Positions 1-7,545 of a DNA stretch of 35,955 bases are shown piece after piece. The stretch spans positions 1 through 35,955 of the forward strand of contig CADBZI010000016.1 in NCBI GenBank assembly GCA_902799015.1, written 5' to 3'. The notes under the pieces were generated by a model. The model made no database searches. It saw nothing but the letters and a program-made list of their open reading frames with translations, and was not told the origin of the DNA. Made by a program: the position numbers and the translations under genes. Position 1 is the first letter of the stretch. Every line of letters starts with the position of its first letter. Origin of the DNA: an uncultured Lachnospiraceae bacterium (GTDB lineage: Bacteria > Bacillota > Clostridia > Lachnospirales > Lachnospiraceae).

Positions 1-97
1 ACCAGTCTCTGCATGTAAACTGTTGAAAGCGCCGTGTACCGAACGGTACGCACGGTGCTGTGAGAGGACGGGGGCTAATCACCCCCTCCTACTCGAT
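1..97 (+). mobile_element. Group II intron, 3' end (domains V and VI), truncated by window start
   Basis: The first bases fold as the catalytic end of a bacterial group II intron. Domain V lies at about 27-60: an outer nine-pair helix (AGCGCCGTG with CACGGTGCT, including one G-T wobble and the AGC triad at 28-30), a small bulge, and an inner TACC/GGTA helix capped by GAAC. Domain VI follows at about 62-90, with GGGGG pairing to CCCCC and flanking AGGA/TCCT. The sequence then runs CTACTCGAT, the usual 3' terminus, putting the 3' splice site after base 97. The reverse transcriptase/maturase and domains I-IV would lie upstream, outside the window. The intron sits about 75 bases beyond the stop of the oppositely oriented SDR gene, so it appears to have inserted without breaking it. 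Identification is by structure and the conserved terminus; the intron class was not determined. Confidence 0.82.
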
Positions 98-170
98 TCG
101 GCGGTTTCAGCATGCGCCTGTACGGTGTGCAAACAGGTCCGGGCGCGGCGCACAGCACTGCAGCGGCGGC

Positions 171-905
171 TCAGATCCAGCCGCCGTCCAGCCGTACAAT
201 CTGCCCGGTAAGGTAAGGACTGCACACAGCGAGGCGGAAGATGAGTTCCGCTGCCTCCTCCGGCGTGCCGTACCGACCAGCCGGAATTTCCTCCTCGAGC
301 TGCGCCCGTTCCTCCGGAGAGAAGCAGGCGTTCATATCGGTATCAATGGTGCCGCATGCAATGGCATTGACGGCGATCCCGCTCGGCGCCAGCTCCTTCG
401 CCAGGGCCTGCGTGAGCGCGTTGATGCCGCCCTTGGAAGCAGAATAGGCTGCTTCGCAGGAAGCACCGCAGACGCCCCATACGGACGACACGTTGACGAT
501 ATGGCCCGCCTTGCACCGCACCATATCCGGAATCAGCAGCCGGCACGTATTGAATACAGACGTCAGGTTCGTGCGGATGACACTGTCCCAGTCCTCCGGC
601 GTCATATCGGTCAGAAGGCCGATCCATGAGATGCCGGCGTTATTGACCAGCACGTCGATCCTGCCGAAGGTCTCCTGCGCCAGGCGGCAGAATCGCTCCA
701 TATCCTGATAGCTGCCGGCATCGCCGGTAAAACACAGCGTCTGCACGTGATACTGCTCCCGCAGCAGCGCGGCCGTCTCTTCCAGTTCACCGGTCCGGCT
801 GCGGCAGCACATAGCCACATTGAAGCCATCCTGTGCAAAACGGATGGCAGCGGCGCGGCCGATTCCGCGCGAAGCACCGGTAATCAAAACAGATCTGCTT
901 TGCAT
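171..905 (-). CDS. SDR family NAD(P)-dependent oxidoreductase (FabG-like)
   Basis: This 244-residue protein is a complete classical short-chain dehydrogenase/reductase. It has the Rossmann glycine motif TGASRGIG at residues 9-16, the NNAG motif at 88-91 and the catalytic Ser140/141, Tyr154 and Lys158. The C-terminal part keeps the FabG-type ending with LTGQIVRLDGGW. Length is normal. The start is supported by an AAGGAG ribosome binding site seven bases upstream of the ATG. It would reduce or oxidise a carbonyl/alcohol group with NAD(P)H; it resembles 3-oxoacyl-ACP reductase, but no other fatty-acid synthesis gene is near, so the substrate is open. It diverges from the regulator gene at 1273 and has its own candidate promoter. 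Confidence 0.9.
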   Translation of the reverse strand: MQSRSVLITGASRGIGRAAAIRFAQDGFNVAMCCRSRTGELEETAALLREQYHVQTLCFTGDAGSYQDMERFCRLAQETFGRIDVLVNNAGISWIGLLTDMTPEDWDSVIRTNLTSVFNTCRLLIPDMVRCKAGHIVNVSSVWGVCGASCEAAYSASKGGINALTQALAKELAPSGIAVNAIACGTIDTDMNACFSPEERAQLEEEIPAGRYGTPEEAAELIFRLAVCSPYLTGQIVRLDGGWI

Positions 906-935
906 GACAATCTCCTTTGCTTATAATTCAGAATA

Positions 936-963
936 ATCTTAACATGACACCCGTCAAAGTCAA
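936..963 (-). promoter_or_regulatory. Candidate sigma-A promoter of the SDR gene
   Basis: On the minus strand a perfect-looking -35 TTGACT (958-963) is followed after 16 bases by TAAGAT (936-941), preceded by an extended TGT. The -10 is imperfect. It would give a leader of about 25 bases before the SDR start. Confidence 0.45.
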
Positions 964-1008
964 TAAAACGACACATAACAACAAAAATGTAATATTTAGG
1001 AAATAATA

Positions 1009-1037
1009 TTGAAATATTTGCACACTTCTGCTATAAT
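1009..1037 (+). promoter_or_regulatory. Strong sigma-A promoter for the regulator-ftsEX operon
   Basis: TTGAAA (1009-1014), a 17-base spacer and a consensus TATAAT (1032-1037) form a near-ideal vegetative promoter. Transcription from about 1044 would leave a 5' leader of roughly 230 bases before the ATG at 1273. That leader is A/T rich, with A-runs around 1150-1195, and I recognise no riboswitch class in it. Confidence 0.75.
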
Positions 1038-1272
1038 GCCATAGTAATGCGGGTTCCGGGCGATGACTATGCCATCACCTGATCATTCGTCTTTATTGGC
1101 AATTTTGGTGAATTTACAGACCGGAAAATTTGAATATTTTCGTGGATAATGAAAAAAATCCCGAAAAAAATAAAAAAATTCAAAATTTTCCTTAAAAACC
1201 ACTGTAAAATTTGTGCGATTTGCTGTATGATCTGAATAGACATAATAAAGAGTTTGCCAAGGAGAAGACAAT

Positions 1273-2361
1273 ATGATTTCGAACCAGATTTTACAAAACA
1301 CGATTGATGGCCTGAAAGCAATTACGAGAATAGATTTCTGCGTCATTGATATCGAGGGCAAGCCGCTCGCTTCCACATTTCCGCATGCGGAAGAGTATGA
1401 GAAGTATGTCCTTGATTTCGTGAATTCACCGGCGGACAGCCAGATGATGCAGGGAACTCAGTTTTTCAAGGTATTTGATGAACACCAGCTGGAGTTTGTC
1501 ATCCTCGCCAAGGGAGACAGCGATGATGTCTTCATGATGGGCAAGGTGGCGACGTTCCAGATTCAGAACCTGATGATCGCTTACAAGGAGCGCTTCGACA
1601 AGGATAATTTCATCAAGAACCTGCTGCTGGACAATCTCCTGCTCGTAGATATCTATAACCGGGCGAAGAAACTGCATATTGATACCGATGTGCGGCGGAT
1701 CGTCTGGATCGTTGAGATGAGCAATGACAAGGATATGAACGGCCTCGAGCTGCTCCGTACCATTTATACGGGACGCCCGAAGGATTTCATAACCGCTGTC
1801 GATGAGAAGGACATTATTGTGGTCAGAGAAGTGCGCGAGAACGAGACCTACGAAGAACTGATGAAGGCGGCGGAAGCCGTACACGAACAGCTCTGCGCGG
1901 ATGGCACGGTCAGCGCGAAGATCGCTCTGGGCACGATTGTGCACGATATCAAGGATGTTTCGCGTTCCTATAAGGAAGCGAAGATGGCACTGGATGTCGG
2001 CAAGATCTTTTATGAAGAGAGAAATGTGGCCGCGTACAGCAATCTCGGTATCGGCCGGCTGATCTATCAGCTCCCGATTCCGCTGTGCAAGATGTTTATC
2101 CGGGAGATTTTCGACGGAAAATCACCGGAGGATTTCGATGAGGAGACACTCACCACCATCAACAAGTTCTTTGAGAACAACCTGAATGTTTCCGAGACCT
2201 CGAGACAGCTCTACATCCACAGGAATACGCTGGTATACCGTCTTGATAAGCTCCAGAAGAGCACGGGACTGGACCTGCGTGTATTCGATGATGCCATAAC
2301 CTTCAAGATCGCGCTGATGGTCGTCAAGTACATGAATTACATGGAGAAACTGGAATACTAG
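1273..2361 (+). CDS. PucR/CdaR-type transcriptional regulator
   Basis: This 362-residue protein ends with a PucR-family helix-turn-helix (HTH_30) at about residues 295-352, where NVSETSRQLYIHRNTLVYRLDKL is the recognisable core region. The middle (about 120-270) resembles the GGDEF-like domain of CdaR regulators, and the N-terminus (about 1-120) looks like a small sensory domain of the CdaR/PAS type. The protein has no signal peptide or membrane segment, so it is cytoplasmic. The start follows an AAGGAGA site. It lies 29 bases upstream of ftsE in the same direction, so it is probably co-transcribed with ftsEX. The effector is unknown: the sugar-diacid function of E. coli CdaR should not be assumed. 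The family call is firm, the specific role is not. Confidence 0.85.
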   Translation: MISNQILQNTIDGLKAITRIDFCVIDIEGKPLASTFPHAEEYEKYVLDFVNSPADSQMMQGTQFFKVFDEHQLEFVILAKGDSDDVFMMGKVATFQIQNLMIAYKERFDKDNFIKNLLLDNLLLVDIYNRAKKLHIDTDVRRIVWIVEMSNDKDMNGLELLRTIYTGRPKDFITAVDEKDIIVVREVRENETYEELMKAAEAVHEQLCADGTVSAKIALGTIVHDIKDVSRSYKEAKMALDVGKIFYEERNVAAYSNLGIGRLIYQLPIPLCKMFIREIFDGKSPEDFDEETLTTINKFFENNLNVSETSRQLYIHRNTLVYRLDKLQKSTGLDLRVFDDAITFKIALMVVKYMNYMEKLEY

Positions 2362-2390
2362 AATCTCCATGACAAGGAGGTATAGTACGG

Positions 2391-3074
2391 ATGATCGTTC
2401 TTGAACATGTATCCAAGACCTATCCGGGCAATGTACAGGCCCTCAAAGACATCAACCTCAACATCAAGAAGGGTGAGTTCGTTTTTGTGGTAGGTCCCAG
2501 CGGATCAGGTAAGACGACGTTGTTCAAACTCCTCTTCAAGGAGCTTGATCCGACATCAGGCAGCATTTATATTAATAAGAAGAATCTTAAGAAACTCCGC
2601 CATAAGAATGTTCCGAAGTTCCGCAGAGGCATCGGTGTTGTATTCCAGGACTTCCGTCTGCTGAAGGACAGGAATGTCTATGAGAATATCGCCTTTGCAC
2701 AGCAGGTCGTCGGCGTTCCGAATCGTAAGATCAGGAAGAACGTCATGACGATGCTGGAACTGGTCGGACTGTCCGACAAGGTCAAGTCCAACCCGAGCGA
2801 GCTTTCCGGCGGTGAGCAGCAGAGGGTAGCGCTGGCGAGGGCGCTGATCAATAATCCGCCGCTTCTGCTTGCCGATGAGCCTACGGGCAATCTGGACCCG
2901 GTCAACTCATGGGAGATCATGAAGCTTCTCGATGCGATTAACAAGAGAGGCACGACGGTTGTCGTTGTAACCCATAATAAGGAGATCGTAGAGAGAATGC
3001 AGAAGCGTGTCGTGACGCTGCACGAGGGCAGTATCGTAAGCGACGAGAGAAAGGGCGGATACATCTATGCATAG
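2391..3074 (+). CDS. ftsE: Cell division ATP-binding protein FtsE
   Basis: This 227-residue ABC ATPase has Walker A GPSGSGKTT (about residues 36-44), the Q-loop in VVFQDFRLL, signature LSGGEQQRVALARAL, Walker B LLLADEPTGNLD and the switch histidine in VVTHNK. DEPTGNLD and the length are typical of FtsE. FtsE with FtsX transmits ATP hydrolysis across the membrane to activate peptidoglycan hydrolases at division or during elongation. A strong AAGGAGG site precedes the ATG. The last eight bases overlap the start of the ftsX reading frame, the usual coupled arrangement. All catalytic motifs are intact although its partner gene is abnormal. Confidence 0.95.
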   Translation: MIVLEHVSKTYPGNVQALKDINLNIKKGEFVFVVGPSGSGKTTLFKLLFKELDPTSGSIYINKKNLKKLRHKNVPKFRRGIGVVFQDFRLLKDRNVYENIAFAQQVVGVPNRKIRKNVMTMLELVGLSDKVKSNPSELSGGEQQRVALARALINNPPLLLADEPTGNLDPVNSWEIMKLLDAINKRGTTVVVVTHNKEIVERMQKRVVTLHEGSIVSDERKGGYIYA

Positions 3075-4002
3075 TCTTGGATATGGATTAAAACAGGGCT
3101 TCAAGAGCCTGTTCAGAAACCGGTTATTTACACTCGCATCGATCGGCACGATTATTGCCAGCCTCTTTATTTTCGGTATTTTTTATTGTATTTTAGCGAA
3201 TTTCCAGAGCATGTTCACAGAAGTGGAGACGTCTGTCGGCGTCACCGTATTCTTTGACGAGGGCACGACCGAAGAGCGTATCCTCGAGATCAAATCACAG
3301 CTTGAACAGCAGGATACGGTTGACAAGGTCGAGTACACTTCGGCCGAGCAGGCGTGGGAAGACTACAAGAACAGGGTATTCCCGCAGGGCGATGACGATA
3401 TTCTCACCAACCTGGATCAGGACAACCCGCTTGCCAACTCCGCCAGCCTGACCGTCTATCTGACAGATACGGCGCCGGCGAAGAATGAAAAGAAGAATAC
3501 TCCGGAGAACCTTAGTTTCACCGGAACCGCTGCGACGGTTTATGCGATGACCGGTACGGCCCTTTCGATCTATAAGGCAACGGACGGAAACTGGTATGAC
3601 AAAAATGGAATCAAGTTTACCTGGCTGACGGATACGAAGCTGACGAATGATGACGGAGATTCCTTTACCACTTCCCCGACGTTCGGTTCTACCTATTTCA
3701 CGGGCAACTCGACAACCGTATACTCCCTTTCCGGGACTCCGGTTACGATTCGTGAGAATACGGACGGTTACTGGTATACGGACAGCGGTGTAAAGATGAC
3801 CTGGCTTGACGGCAGCCGGCTCGAATCAGATGGAGGAGAAGCCTTTGTCACAGATCAGCCGGATACGAATGATTATTCCGATCAGGAAGGGGAGGGAGAT
3901 CTGGTGTACTGTGAGTATTGCGGACAGTGGTATGAGGCAGGCAATGTGTTCCGCAACCATATCTGCCCGGCAAGAGACGCGGCCCTGGCTGCAGAGAATT
4001 GA
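3067..4002 (+). CDS. ftsX: Chimeric FtsX: normal N-terminal half fused to repeats and a Cys/His knuckle
   Basis: The 311-residue product begins as a standard FtsX: cytoplasmic N-terminus, transmembrane segment at about 21-46, and the first part of the extracellular domain up to NPLANSASLTVYLTD (120-134). There the FtsX sequence stops. Transmembrane segments 2-4 and the rest of the extracellular loop are absent. Residues 150-263 instead form two repeats of about 59 residues (150-208, 209-265) sharing FTG, TVY, GT, TDG-WY, TWL and F-T positions. The tail has an acidic linker and a possible metal site: Cys282, Cys285, His298, Cys300. The repeats resemble those in secreted Lachnospiraceae proteins, as I recall them. 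The frame is open throughout and ends at a strong terminator, so this is not a simple frameshift. As built it would have one membrane span and could not form the normal FtsX fold. A real in-frame recombination or an assembly join are both possible. Confidence 0.85.
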   Translation: MHSLGYGLKQGFKSLFRNRLFTLASIGTIIASLFIFGIFYCILANFQSMFTEVETSVGVTVFFDEGTTEERILEIKSQLEQQDTVDKVEYTSAEQAWEDYKNRVFPQGDDDILTNLDQDNPLANSASLTVYLTDTAPAKNEKKNTPENLSFTGTAATVYAMTGTALSIYKATDGNWYDKNGIKFTWLTDTKLTNDDGDSFTTSPTFGSTYFTGNSTTVYSLSGTPVTIRENTDGYWYTDSGVKMTWLDGSRLESDGGEAFVTDQPDTNDYSDQEGEGDLVYCEYCGQWYEAGNVFRNHICPARDAALAAEN

Positions 4003-4024
4003 CATCCGCAATGAGATAAAAATC

Positions 4025-4073
4025 TACAGCGTCAAGTACGCCGCCGGCGTACTTGACGCTGTATTTCGTTCTT
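4025..4073 (+). terminator. Intrinsic terminator after ftsX
   Basis: An 18-bp perfect stem (4025-4042 with 4046-4063) with a three-base loop is followed by a short T-rich stretch. It lies between the convergent ftsX and EFR1 genes and could act in both directions. Confidence 0.88.
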
Positions 4074-4096
4074 GCACAGAAATATAAGGAAAAACG

Positions 4097-4867
4097 TCAT
4101 TTATTCAATGCATATCTGTATTTCTCGAAGTAGTAGTGCTTTTTTCCTTTTGTTTTTTTTCCATATTCAATTGCTGCGGCAGGACAATTCTGGATGCAGG
4201 ACATGCAGTGCGCGCAGGTTTTTCCCTTCCAGACAGGCTTTCCGTTATCCATCGAGATCACCTGCAGCGGGCAAAGCCGCTCACACTTGCCGCAGGAAAT
4301 GCAGTTGTCTTTTACATGAAAATCCTTTACACCCTGTTCCAGATGATACCAGGCAGGATTGAATGGAAGCGTAACCAGAATCTCCCAAAGCCGAATGTGC
4401 CGTGATTTGAGATGATCACCGGCACGGATCACATCTGCTGTTTCCTGAATCTTCCTGCCAGCCTGCCGTATTCTTCTCTCAATCTCTGCCGTTTCCAACT
4501 CCGGATACATATTGCTTGCAATATAGTTTCGGGGCATTTTTATTTCCGCACTGCCTTTGTAATGCTTTTTTCTCATGAGACAGCGGACAATGAATTCGCT
4601 TATTCCTGCATATCCGCCGCTGGTGAAGACAGAATAGACATCGGGACTGCCGATCAGCTTTGTTTTACGCAGAAAGGCAATCAGGAAGAGTGGAGGTTCG
4701 CAGACGTAGACCGGGGAACAGAGGATAAAAGGCTTCTTTGAACGGATGGGAGAGTAGTCTTTCTGCCTGATCCGTTCGCGCAGATCGAGCACATTGTCAC
4801 CCAATGCCTTAGCAAGCTCCGTGGCGATGTATTTTGTATTACCTGTAGCGCTGAAATATAGAATCAT
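4097..4867 (-). CDS. EFR1-type flavodoxin/4Fe-4S ferredoxin fusion protein
   Basis: Starting at the ATG at 4867, the product is 256 residues. Residues 1-140 form a flavodoxin-like domain opening with YFSATGNTKYIA, the FMN phosphate-binding loop. The C-terminal part carries two 4Fe-4S motifs, CISCGKCERLCP and CAHCMSCIQNCP. This is the EFR1 family layout, presumed to move low-potential electrons between FMN and Fe-S centres in anaerobes; the physiological partner is unknown. I chose this start because an AGGAGG site lies five bases upstream and the FMN loop begins at once; a longer open frame extends upstream to 5305 but looks non-coding. It is convergent with ftsX. Confidence 0.9.
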   Translation of the reverse strand: MILYFSATGNTKYIATELAKALGDNVLDLRERIRQKDYSPIRSKKPFILCSPVYVCEPPLFLIAFLRKTKLIGSPDVYSVFTSGGYAGISEFIVRCLMRKKHYKGSAEIKMPRNYIASNMYPELETAEIERRIRQAGRKIQETADVIRAGDHLKSRHIRLWEILVTLPFNPAWYHLEQGVKDFHVKDNCISCGKCERLCPLQVISMDNGKPVWKGKTCAHCMSCIQNCPAAAIEYGKKTKGKKHYYFEKYRYALNK

Positions 4868-4912
4868 ATCGACCTCCTGCAGATGCCATTCCCCCTTTTT
4901 ACGGCGGCTCTT

Positions 4913-4940
4913 ATTATAGCACTCAAAAAGCCTTTTTCCA
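4913..4940 (-). promoter_or_regulatory. Candidate promoter of the EFR1 gene
   Basis: On the minus strand TGGAAA (4935-4940), 16 bases, then TATAAT (4913-4918) preceded by TGC, an extended -10. The start codon is about 40 bases downstream of the expected transcription start. Confidence 0.65.
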
Positions 4941-5092
4941 TCGGTCTGTTTCAGGTGGTGTAATCCAATAATTCCTGTAGCGGAATCAGGATGTGAGCGG
5001 TATACTTTTATAAATGACCGAGAAGATTCAATCAGTACGGTTCTTCTTCGTGATTGAGACAGCATTGGGAACCGTTGCGAGGAGGATCGACG

Positions 5093-5677
5093 ATGTATAT
5101 ATTTCCGGATGAAATAAGAAAAGCATACGAGTCTCAGCCGATTGCAATGGTATGTGACCAGCTTATTGATGCGGGCCAGAAACCACGCGCAGTGGAATTG
5201 CCGGAAGAGAGAGAACAGCTCATACGGGAGTGGTTTGAGCCGGAGCAGCCCGGAAACACAGGCGCGATCGGGCGAACCTGCATCTGTGCAGGAGCTACCC
5301 TGCATCTGATCCGTCCGTTTGGCTTTCGGACAGATGAGAAATCACTCCGCCGTGCCGGACTCGATTACTGGCCCAGGCTGGGTGTGCGGGACTATCTGAA
5401 TTATAATGATTTTCTTCAGCAGCATGCAGATGCCCGGATCTGGTACCTGACCACAAAAGGATGCAGGCGGATTGATGAAGCAACTTACAGGGATGGTGAC
5501 TTCCTGATGTTTGGCAAGGAAAGTGCGGGGATCCCGGGGGAGATTCTGAGGTCTGCTCCGGACAGGTGTATCCGCATCCCGATGGTGGAAGGGGAGAGAT
5601 CCCTGAACCTTTCAAACGCAGTTGCCATAGCTTTGTATGAGGCACTGCGGCAAGTTGGATATGCAGGGATGGAATAG
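5093..5677 (+). CDS. TrmL-type SPOUT methyltransferase fused to a foreign N-terminus
   Basis: From the ATG at 5093 (GGAGGA site six bases upstream) the product is 194 residues. Residues from about 47 onward are a TrmL/SpoU-type 2'-O-methyltransferase core: EPEQPGNTGAIGRTC with the conserved motif-1 Asn and Arg, MFGKESAGIP, and IPMVEGERSLNLSNAVAIAL, the motifs that build the SAM-binding trefoil knot. TrmL methylates the wobble nucleotide of certain tRNAs. Residues 1-about 40 (MYIFPDEIRKAYES...) are not TrmL; they look like the opening of Lachnospiraceae GGDEF/PAS signalling proteins as I remember them. The normal first beta strand is lost, so folding and activity are uncertain. It is clearly paralogous to the intact copy at 18710. 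It appears to have gained its translation start, and perhaps promoter, from the lost signalling gene. Confidence 0.8.
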   Translation: MYIFPDEIRKAYESQPIAMVCDQLIDAGQKPRAVELPEEREQLIREWFEPEQPGNTGAIGRTCICAGATLHLIRPFGFRTDEKSLRRAGLDYWPRLGVRDYLNYNDFLQQHADARIWYLTTKGCRRIDEATYRDGDFLMFGKESAGIPGEILRSAPDRCIRIPMVEGERSLNLSNAVAIALYEALRQVGYAGME

Positions 5678-5679
5678 CT

Positions 5680-5880
5680 GGAAAAGTCGGAACAATTCTG
5701 TGCATGATCTGCGGCGGCCCGATCATCGATTTCTTTACGATGGTACTTGCGCCCCTTGGCATCTCAGAATCGTCTATGGCAATGAGAATCCCGGTATTGA
5801 TTCTTAGCTGTTTCATTCTTGCCTACGGAATGACAATTGTAATAAAGTCAGATGCGGGAACCGGGCCGACCCGTAAATGA
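5680..5880 (+). pseudogene. Internal fragment of a YczE/YitT-like membrane protein
   Basis: No start codon is needed to see this: the frame from 5680 to the TGA at 5878-5880 encodes about 66 residues with VGTILCMICGGPIIDFF, then a hydrophobic segment RIPVLILSCFILAYGMTIV and KSDAGTGP. That order matches the middle of YczE-type integral membrane proteins (GT-N-GP-IDFF loop, then a membrane helix and the A-GTGP motif). Both ends of a gene of about 215 residues are missing and it begins within the end of the previous gene in another frame. It is best read as a relic. Confidence 0.6.
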
Positions 5881-5955
5881 GAGGATTGTAAACAGGATCC
5901 TGGGGATGGCAGCCGGGCAATCCGAATCTCCTGTTCCTTAATTGACAACACTTTA

Positions 5956-6876
5956 TTATTCCGGGAGTGTGAGCTCTTTCCTTTTTCGATACTCTCTGGG
6001 AGAACACCCCATCTGCTCACGGAACATCTTTCCGAAATAGCTGTCGGAGGAGAAGCCGCATTGCTCCGCAATCTGCCCGATCGGATCCGAAGTCTGGACG
6101 ATGAGTCTTGCTGCCTGCCGGATTCTGTACCGGTTCAGATACTCGATGGGCGGCATGCCGATGGAACGGGAAAAGCATCTGCCGCATTCTCTTTCACCGA
6201 GCCCTGCTGACTGGGCGATTTCCTGCAGGGTAATCTTTTCGCCATAATGCTCCTCCACAAAGCCGATCATCTCCTTGACCCTCACATGGTCAAGCATCTT
6301 CGTGTGACCGAAGCGGGTTCGCAGGTCCTGTGTCTCGTCCAGAAGCATAAGCCAGAGTTGTCCAAGCTTTGTGCGCACGTCAAGCTCATATCCCCGGGGC
6401 TCCTCCCGGAAGAGGTCCACAATGTCGATCAGAATGTTCAGCATGCGGATGCCGCCGGGGCTGTCTGCATTGAAAGAAAAGGACTGCAGGCCCTGACAGG
6501 AGAGAACCGGCATCAGATACTGTTCATGTAATAGCGTCCCGTATCCTCCGGACAGAAGCTCCGCATCAAAAAAGATGGTGTAGTATTCCGCTTCGGCTCC
6601 GGGGGCAGAGGGCTCCATCTGGTGAAGGGTATTTGAATTGATGAAGACAGCATCCCCTTTCTGCAGCAGGACATCCGTTTCCGGTGTGCGGAAACGGGTT
6701 GCCCCCTTCAGAAAATAGTTGATCTCAAAGGATGGATGCCAATGCCATCGGATCCATTTCCCCGGATTGCTGTTCAGCGTGTTGTATTTGCAGAAGCAGG
6801 GGAAGGATTCAAACGTGTCCGGGAGAATCTCCCTCAGCTTATCATCTACCCTGAATTCATGTGTTGTAATCATCAT
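5956..6876 (-). CDS. AraC family transcriptional regulator with cupin domain
   Basis: The 306-residue protein has an N-terminal cupin-type ligand domain (about residues 30-165; RWHWHPSFEINYFLKG and GDAVFINSNTLHQM are characteristic) and two C-terminal AraC helix-turn-helix motifs (about 205-302), the second in IGQIAEQCGFSSDSYFGKMFREQMGCSPREYRKR. Such regulators usually sense a sugar or derivative and activate nearby genes. GGAGGG precedes two successive ATG codons, so the true start is residue 1 or 2. It diverges from the small gene at 7090. There is no sugar operon immediately beside it, so its target is unknown. Confidence 0.93.
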   Translation of the reverse strand: MMITTHEFRVDDKLREILPDTFESFPCFCKYNTLNSNPGKWIRWHWHPSFEINYFLKGATRFRTPETDVLLQKGDAVFINSNTLHQMEPSAPGAEAEYYTIFFDAELLSGGYGTLLHEQYLMPVLSCQGLQSFSFNADSPGGIRMLNILIDIVDLFREEPRGYELDVRTKLGQLWLMLLDETQDLRTRFGHTKMLDHVRVKEMIGFVEEHYGEKITLQEIAQSAGLGERECGRCFSRSIGMPPIEYLNRYRIRQAARLIVQTSDPIGQIAEQCGFSSDSYFGKMFREQMGCSPREYRKRKELTLPE

Positions 6877-6914
6877 TCCCTCCGGATTGGCAGAGTTTAG
6901 GTCGCCATAGTTAT

Positions 6915-6942
6915 ATTATAGAGCTCAAAACACGTATTTCAA
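6915..6942 (-). promoter_or_regulatory. Promoter of the AraC gene
   Basis: Minus-strand TTGAAA (6937-6942), 16-base spacer, consensus TATAAT (6915-6920). The leader to the start at 6876 is about 30 bases. Confidence 0.72.
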
Positions 6943-6954
6943 TGGAAAAAGCGT

Positions 6955-6982
6955 TTGATGCAATAATCCGAATCATTATAGT
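6955..6982 (+). promoter_or_regulatory. Candidate promoter of the small gene at 7090
   Basis: TTGATG (6955-6960), 16 bases, TATAGT (6977-6982). Its -35 lies 12 bases from the -35 of the divergent AraC promoter, so an activator bound between them could affect both. Confidence 0.5.
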
Positions 6983-7089
6983 TCTGGTCGTTTCACTGTC
7001 TTGTTTCCGATCATGAAATCCTTCATACTGTGGTTGTAAAGAACAAAGAACACAGACGTGTTAACAACATAGAGAGAGAGGATCGGAAG

Positions 7090-7335
7090 ATGAAGGTATA
7101 TAAGATCAGGAATACGGAAGCTTTCTTTGAAACCCTTTCAGAGTGCAAGGGCGAGGTCAAGGTGATCGGAAAGGATGGCATCGGCGTAACAATATCTCCG
7201 GGCAGTGAAGAAATCAAGGTTTTGAAAAATACCTACCTCGGCGCGATGATCGATGATGTCGAGCTGAAGATGAACAACAGCAGTGATGCTTTGAAGATGC
7301 TCAGCTTTATGGTGACGATGGACCATGTTGCCTGA
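7090..7335 (+). CDS. Small conserved-looking protein of unknown function
   Basis: From the ATG at 7090 the product is 81 residues, starting MKVYKIRNTEAFFETLSECKG; an upstream in-frame ATG at 7030 lacks a ribosome site, while GAGAGAGGATCGGAAG precedes 7090. It has no signal peptide or membrane segment. The pattern of an MKVYKI start, a FF--L--CKG-V region and a short beta segment resembles small Lachnospiraceae proteins that are often (probably wrongly) labelled polyA polymerase; I cannot confirm this and propose no function. It has its own promoter and terminator, so it is a monocistronic unit divergent from the AraC gene. Confidence 0.7.
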   Translation: MKVYKIRNTEAFFETLSECKGEVKVIGKDGIGVTISPGSEEIKVLKNTYLGAMIDDVELKMNNSSDALKMLSFMVTMDHVA

Positions 7336-7407
7336 GAAGCAGAGCAATCAGGTTTCGCGATAAGGATACAGATTCATCGATAAGAATCATAGATAAAGCT
7401 TTTTTCG

Positions 7408-7436
7408 GGAGTGTGTGAACCACGCTCCTGTTTTTT
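7408..7436 (+). terminator. Intrinsic terminator after the 7090 gene
   Basis: GGAGTGTG (7408-7415) pairs with CACGCTCC (7421-7428), with one G-T pair and a five-base loop, followed by TG and six T residues. Confidence 0.85.
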
Positions 7437-7500
7437 ATGGGTCAGTTTTTTTACTGCATCAAAAATCGTGTGTGTGAAAACAGAACAAAGTGCTTTTCTG

Positions 7501-7509
7501 TGGTATAAT
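7501..7509 (+). promoter_or_regulatory. Extended -10 promoter of the signalling cassette
   Basis: TGGTATAAT is an extended -10 element with a consensus hexamer at 7504-7509; no good -35 lies 17 bases upstream. Transcription would start about 30 bases before the kinase ATG at 7546. Confidence 0.62.
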
Positions 7510-7545
7510 TTTCCTGTCAAATCGTTATAAAAAGAGGTTCCTGCA

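Noticed and set aside
4868..5305. A longer N-terminus for the EFR1 protein (402 residues)
   Set aside because: The upstream part is not family-like, and the ATG at 4867 has an ideal AGGAGG site immediately before the FMN-binding loop.
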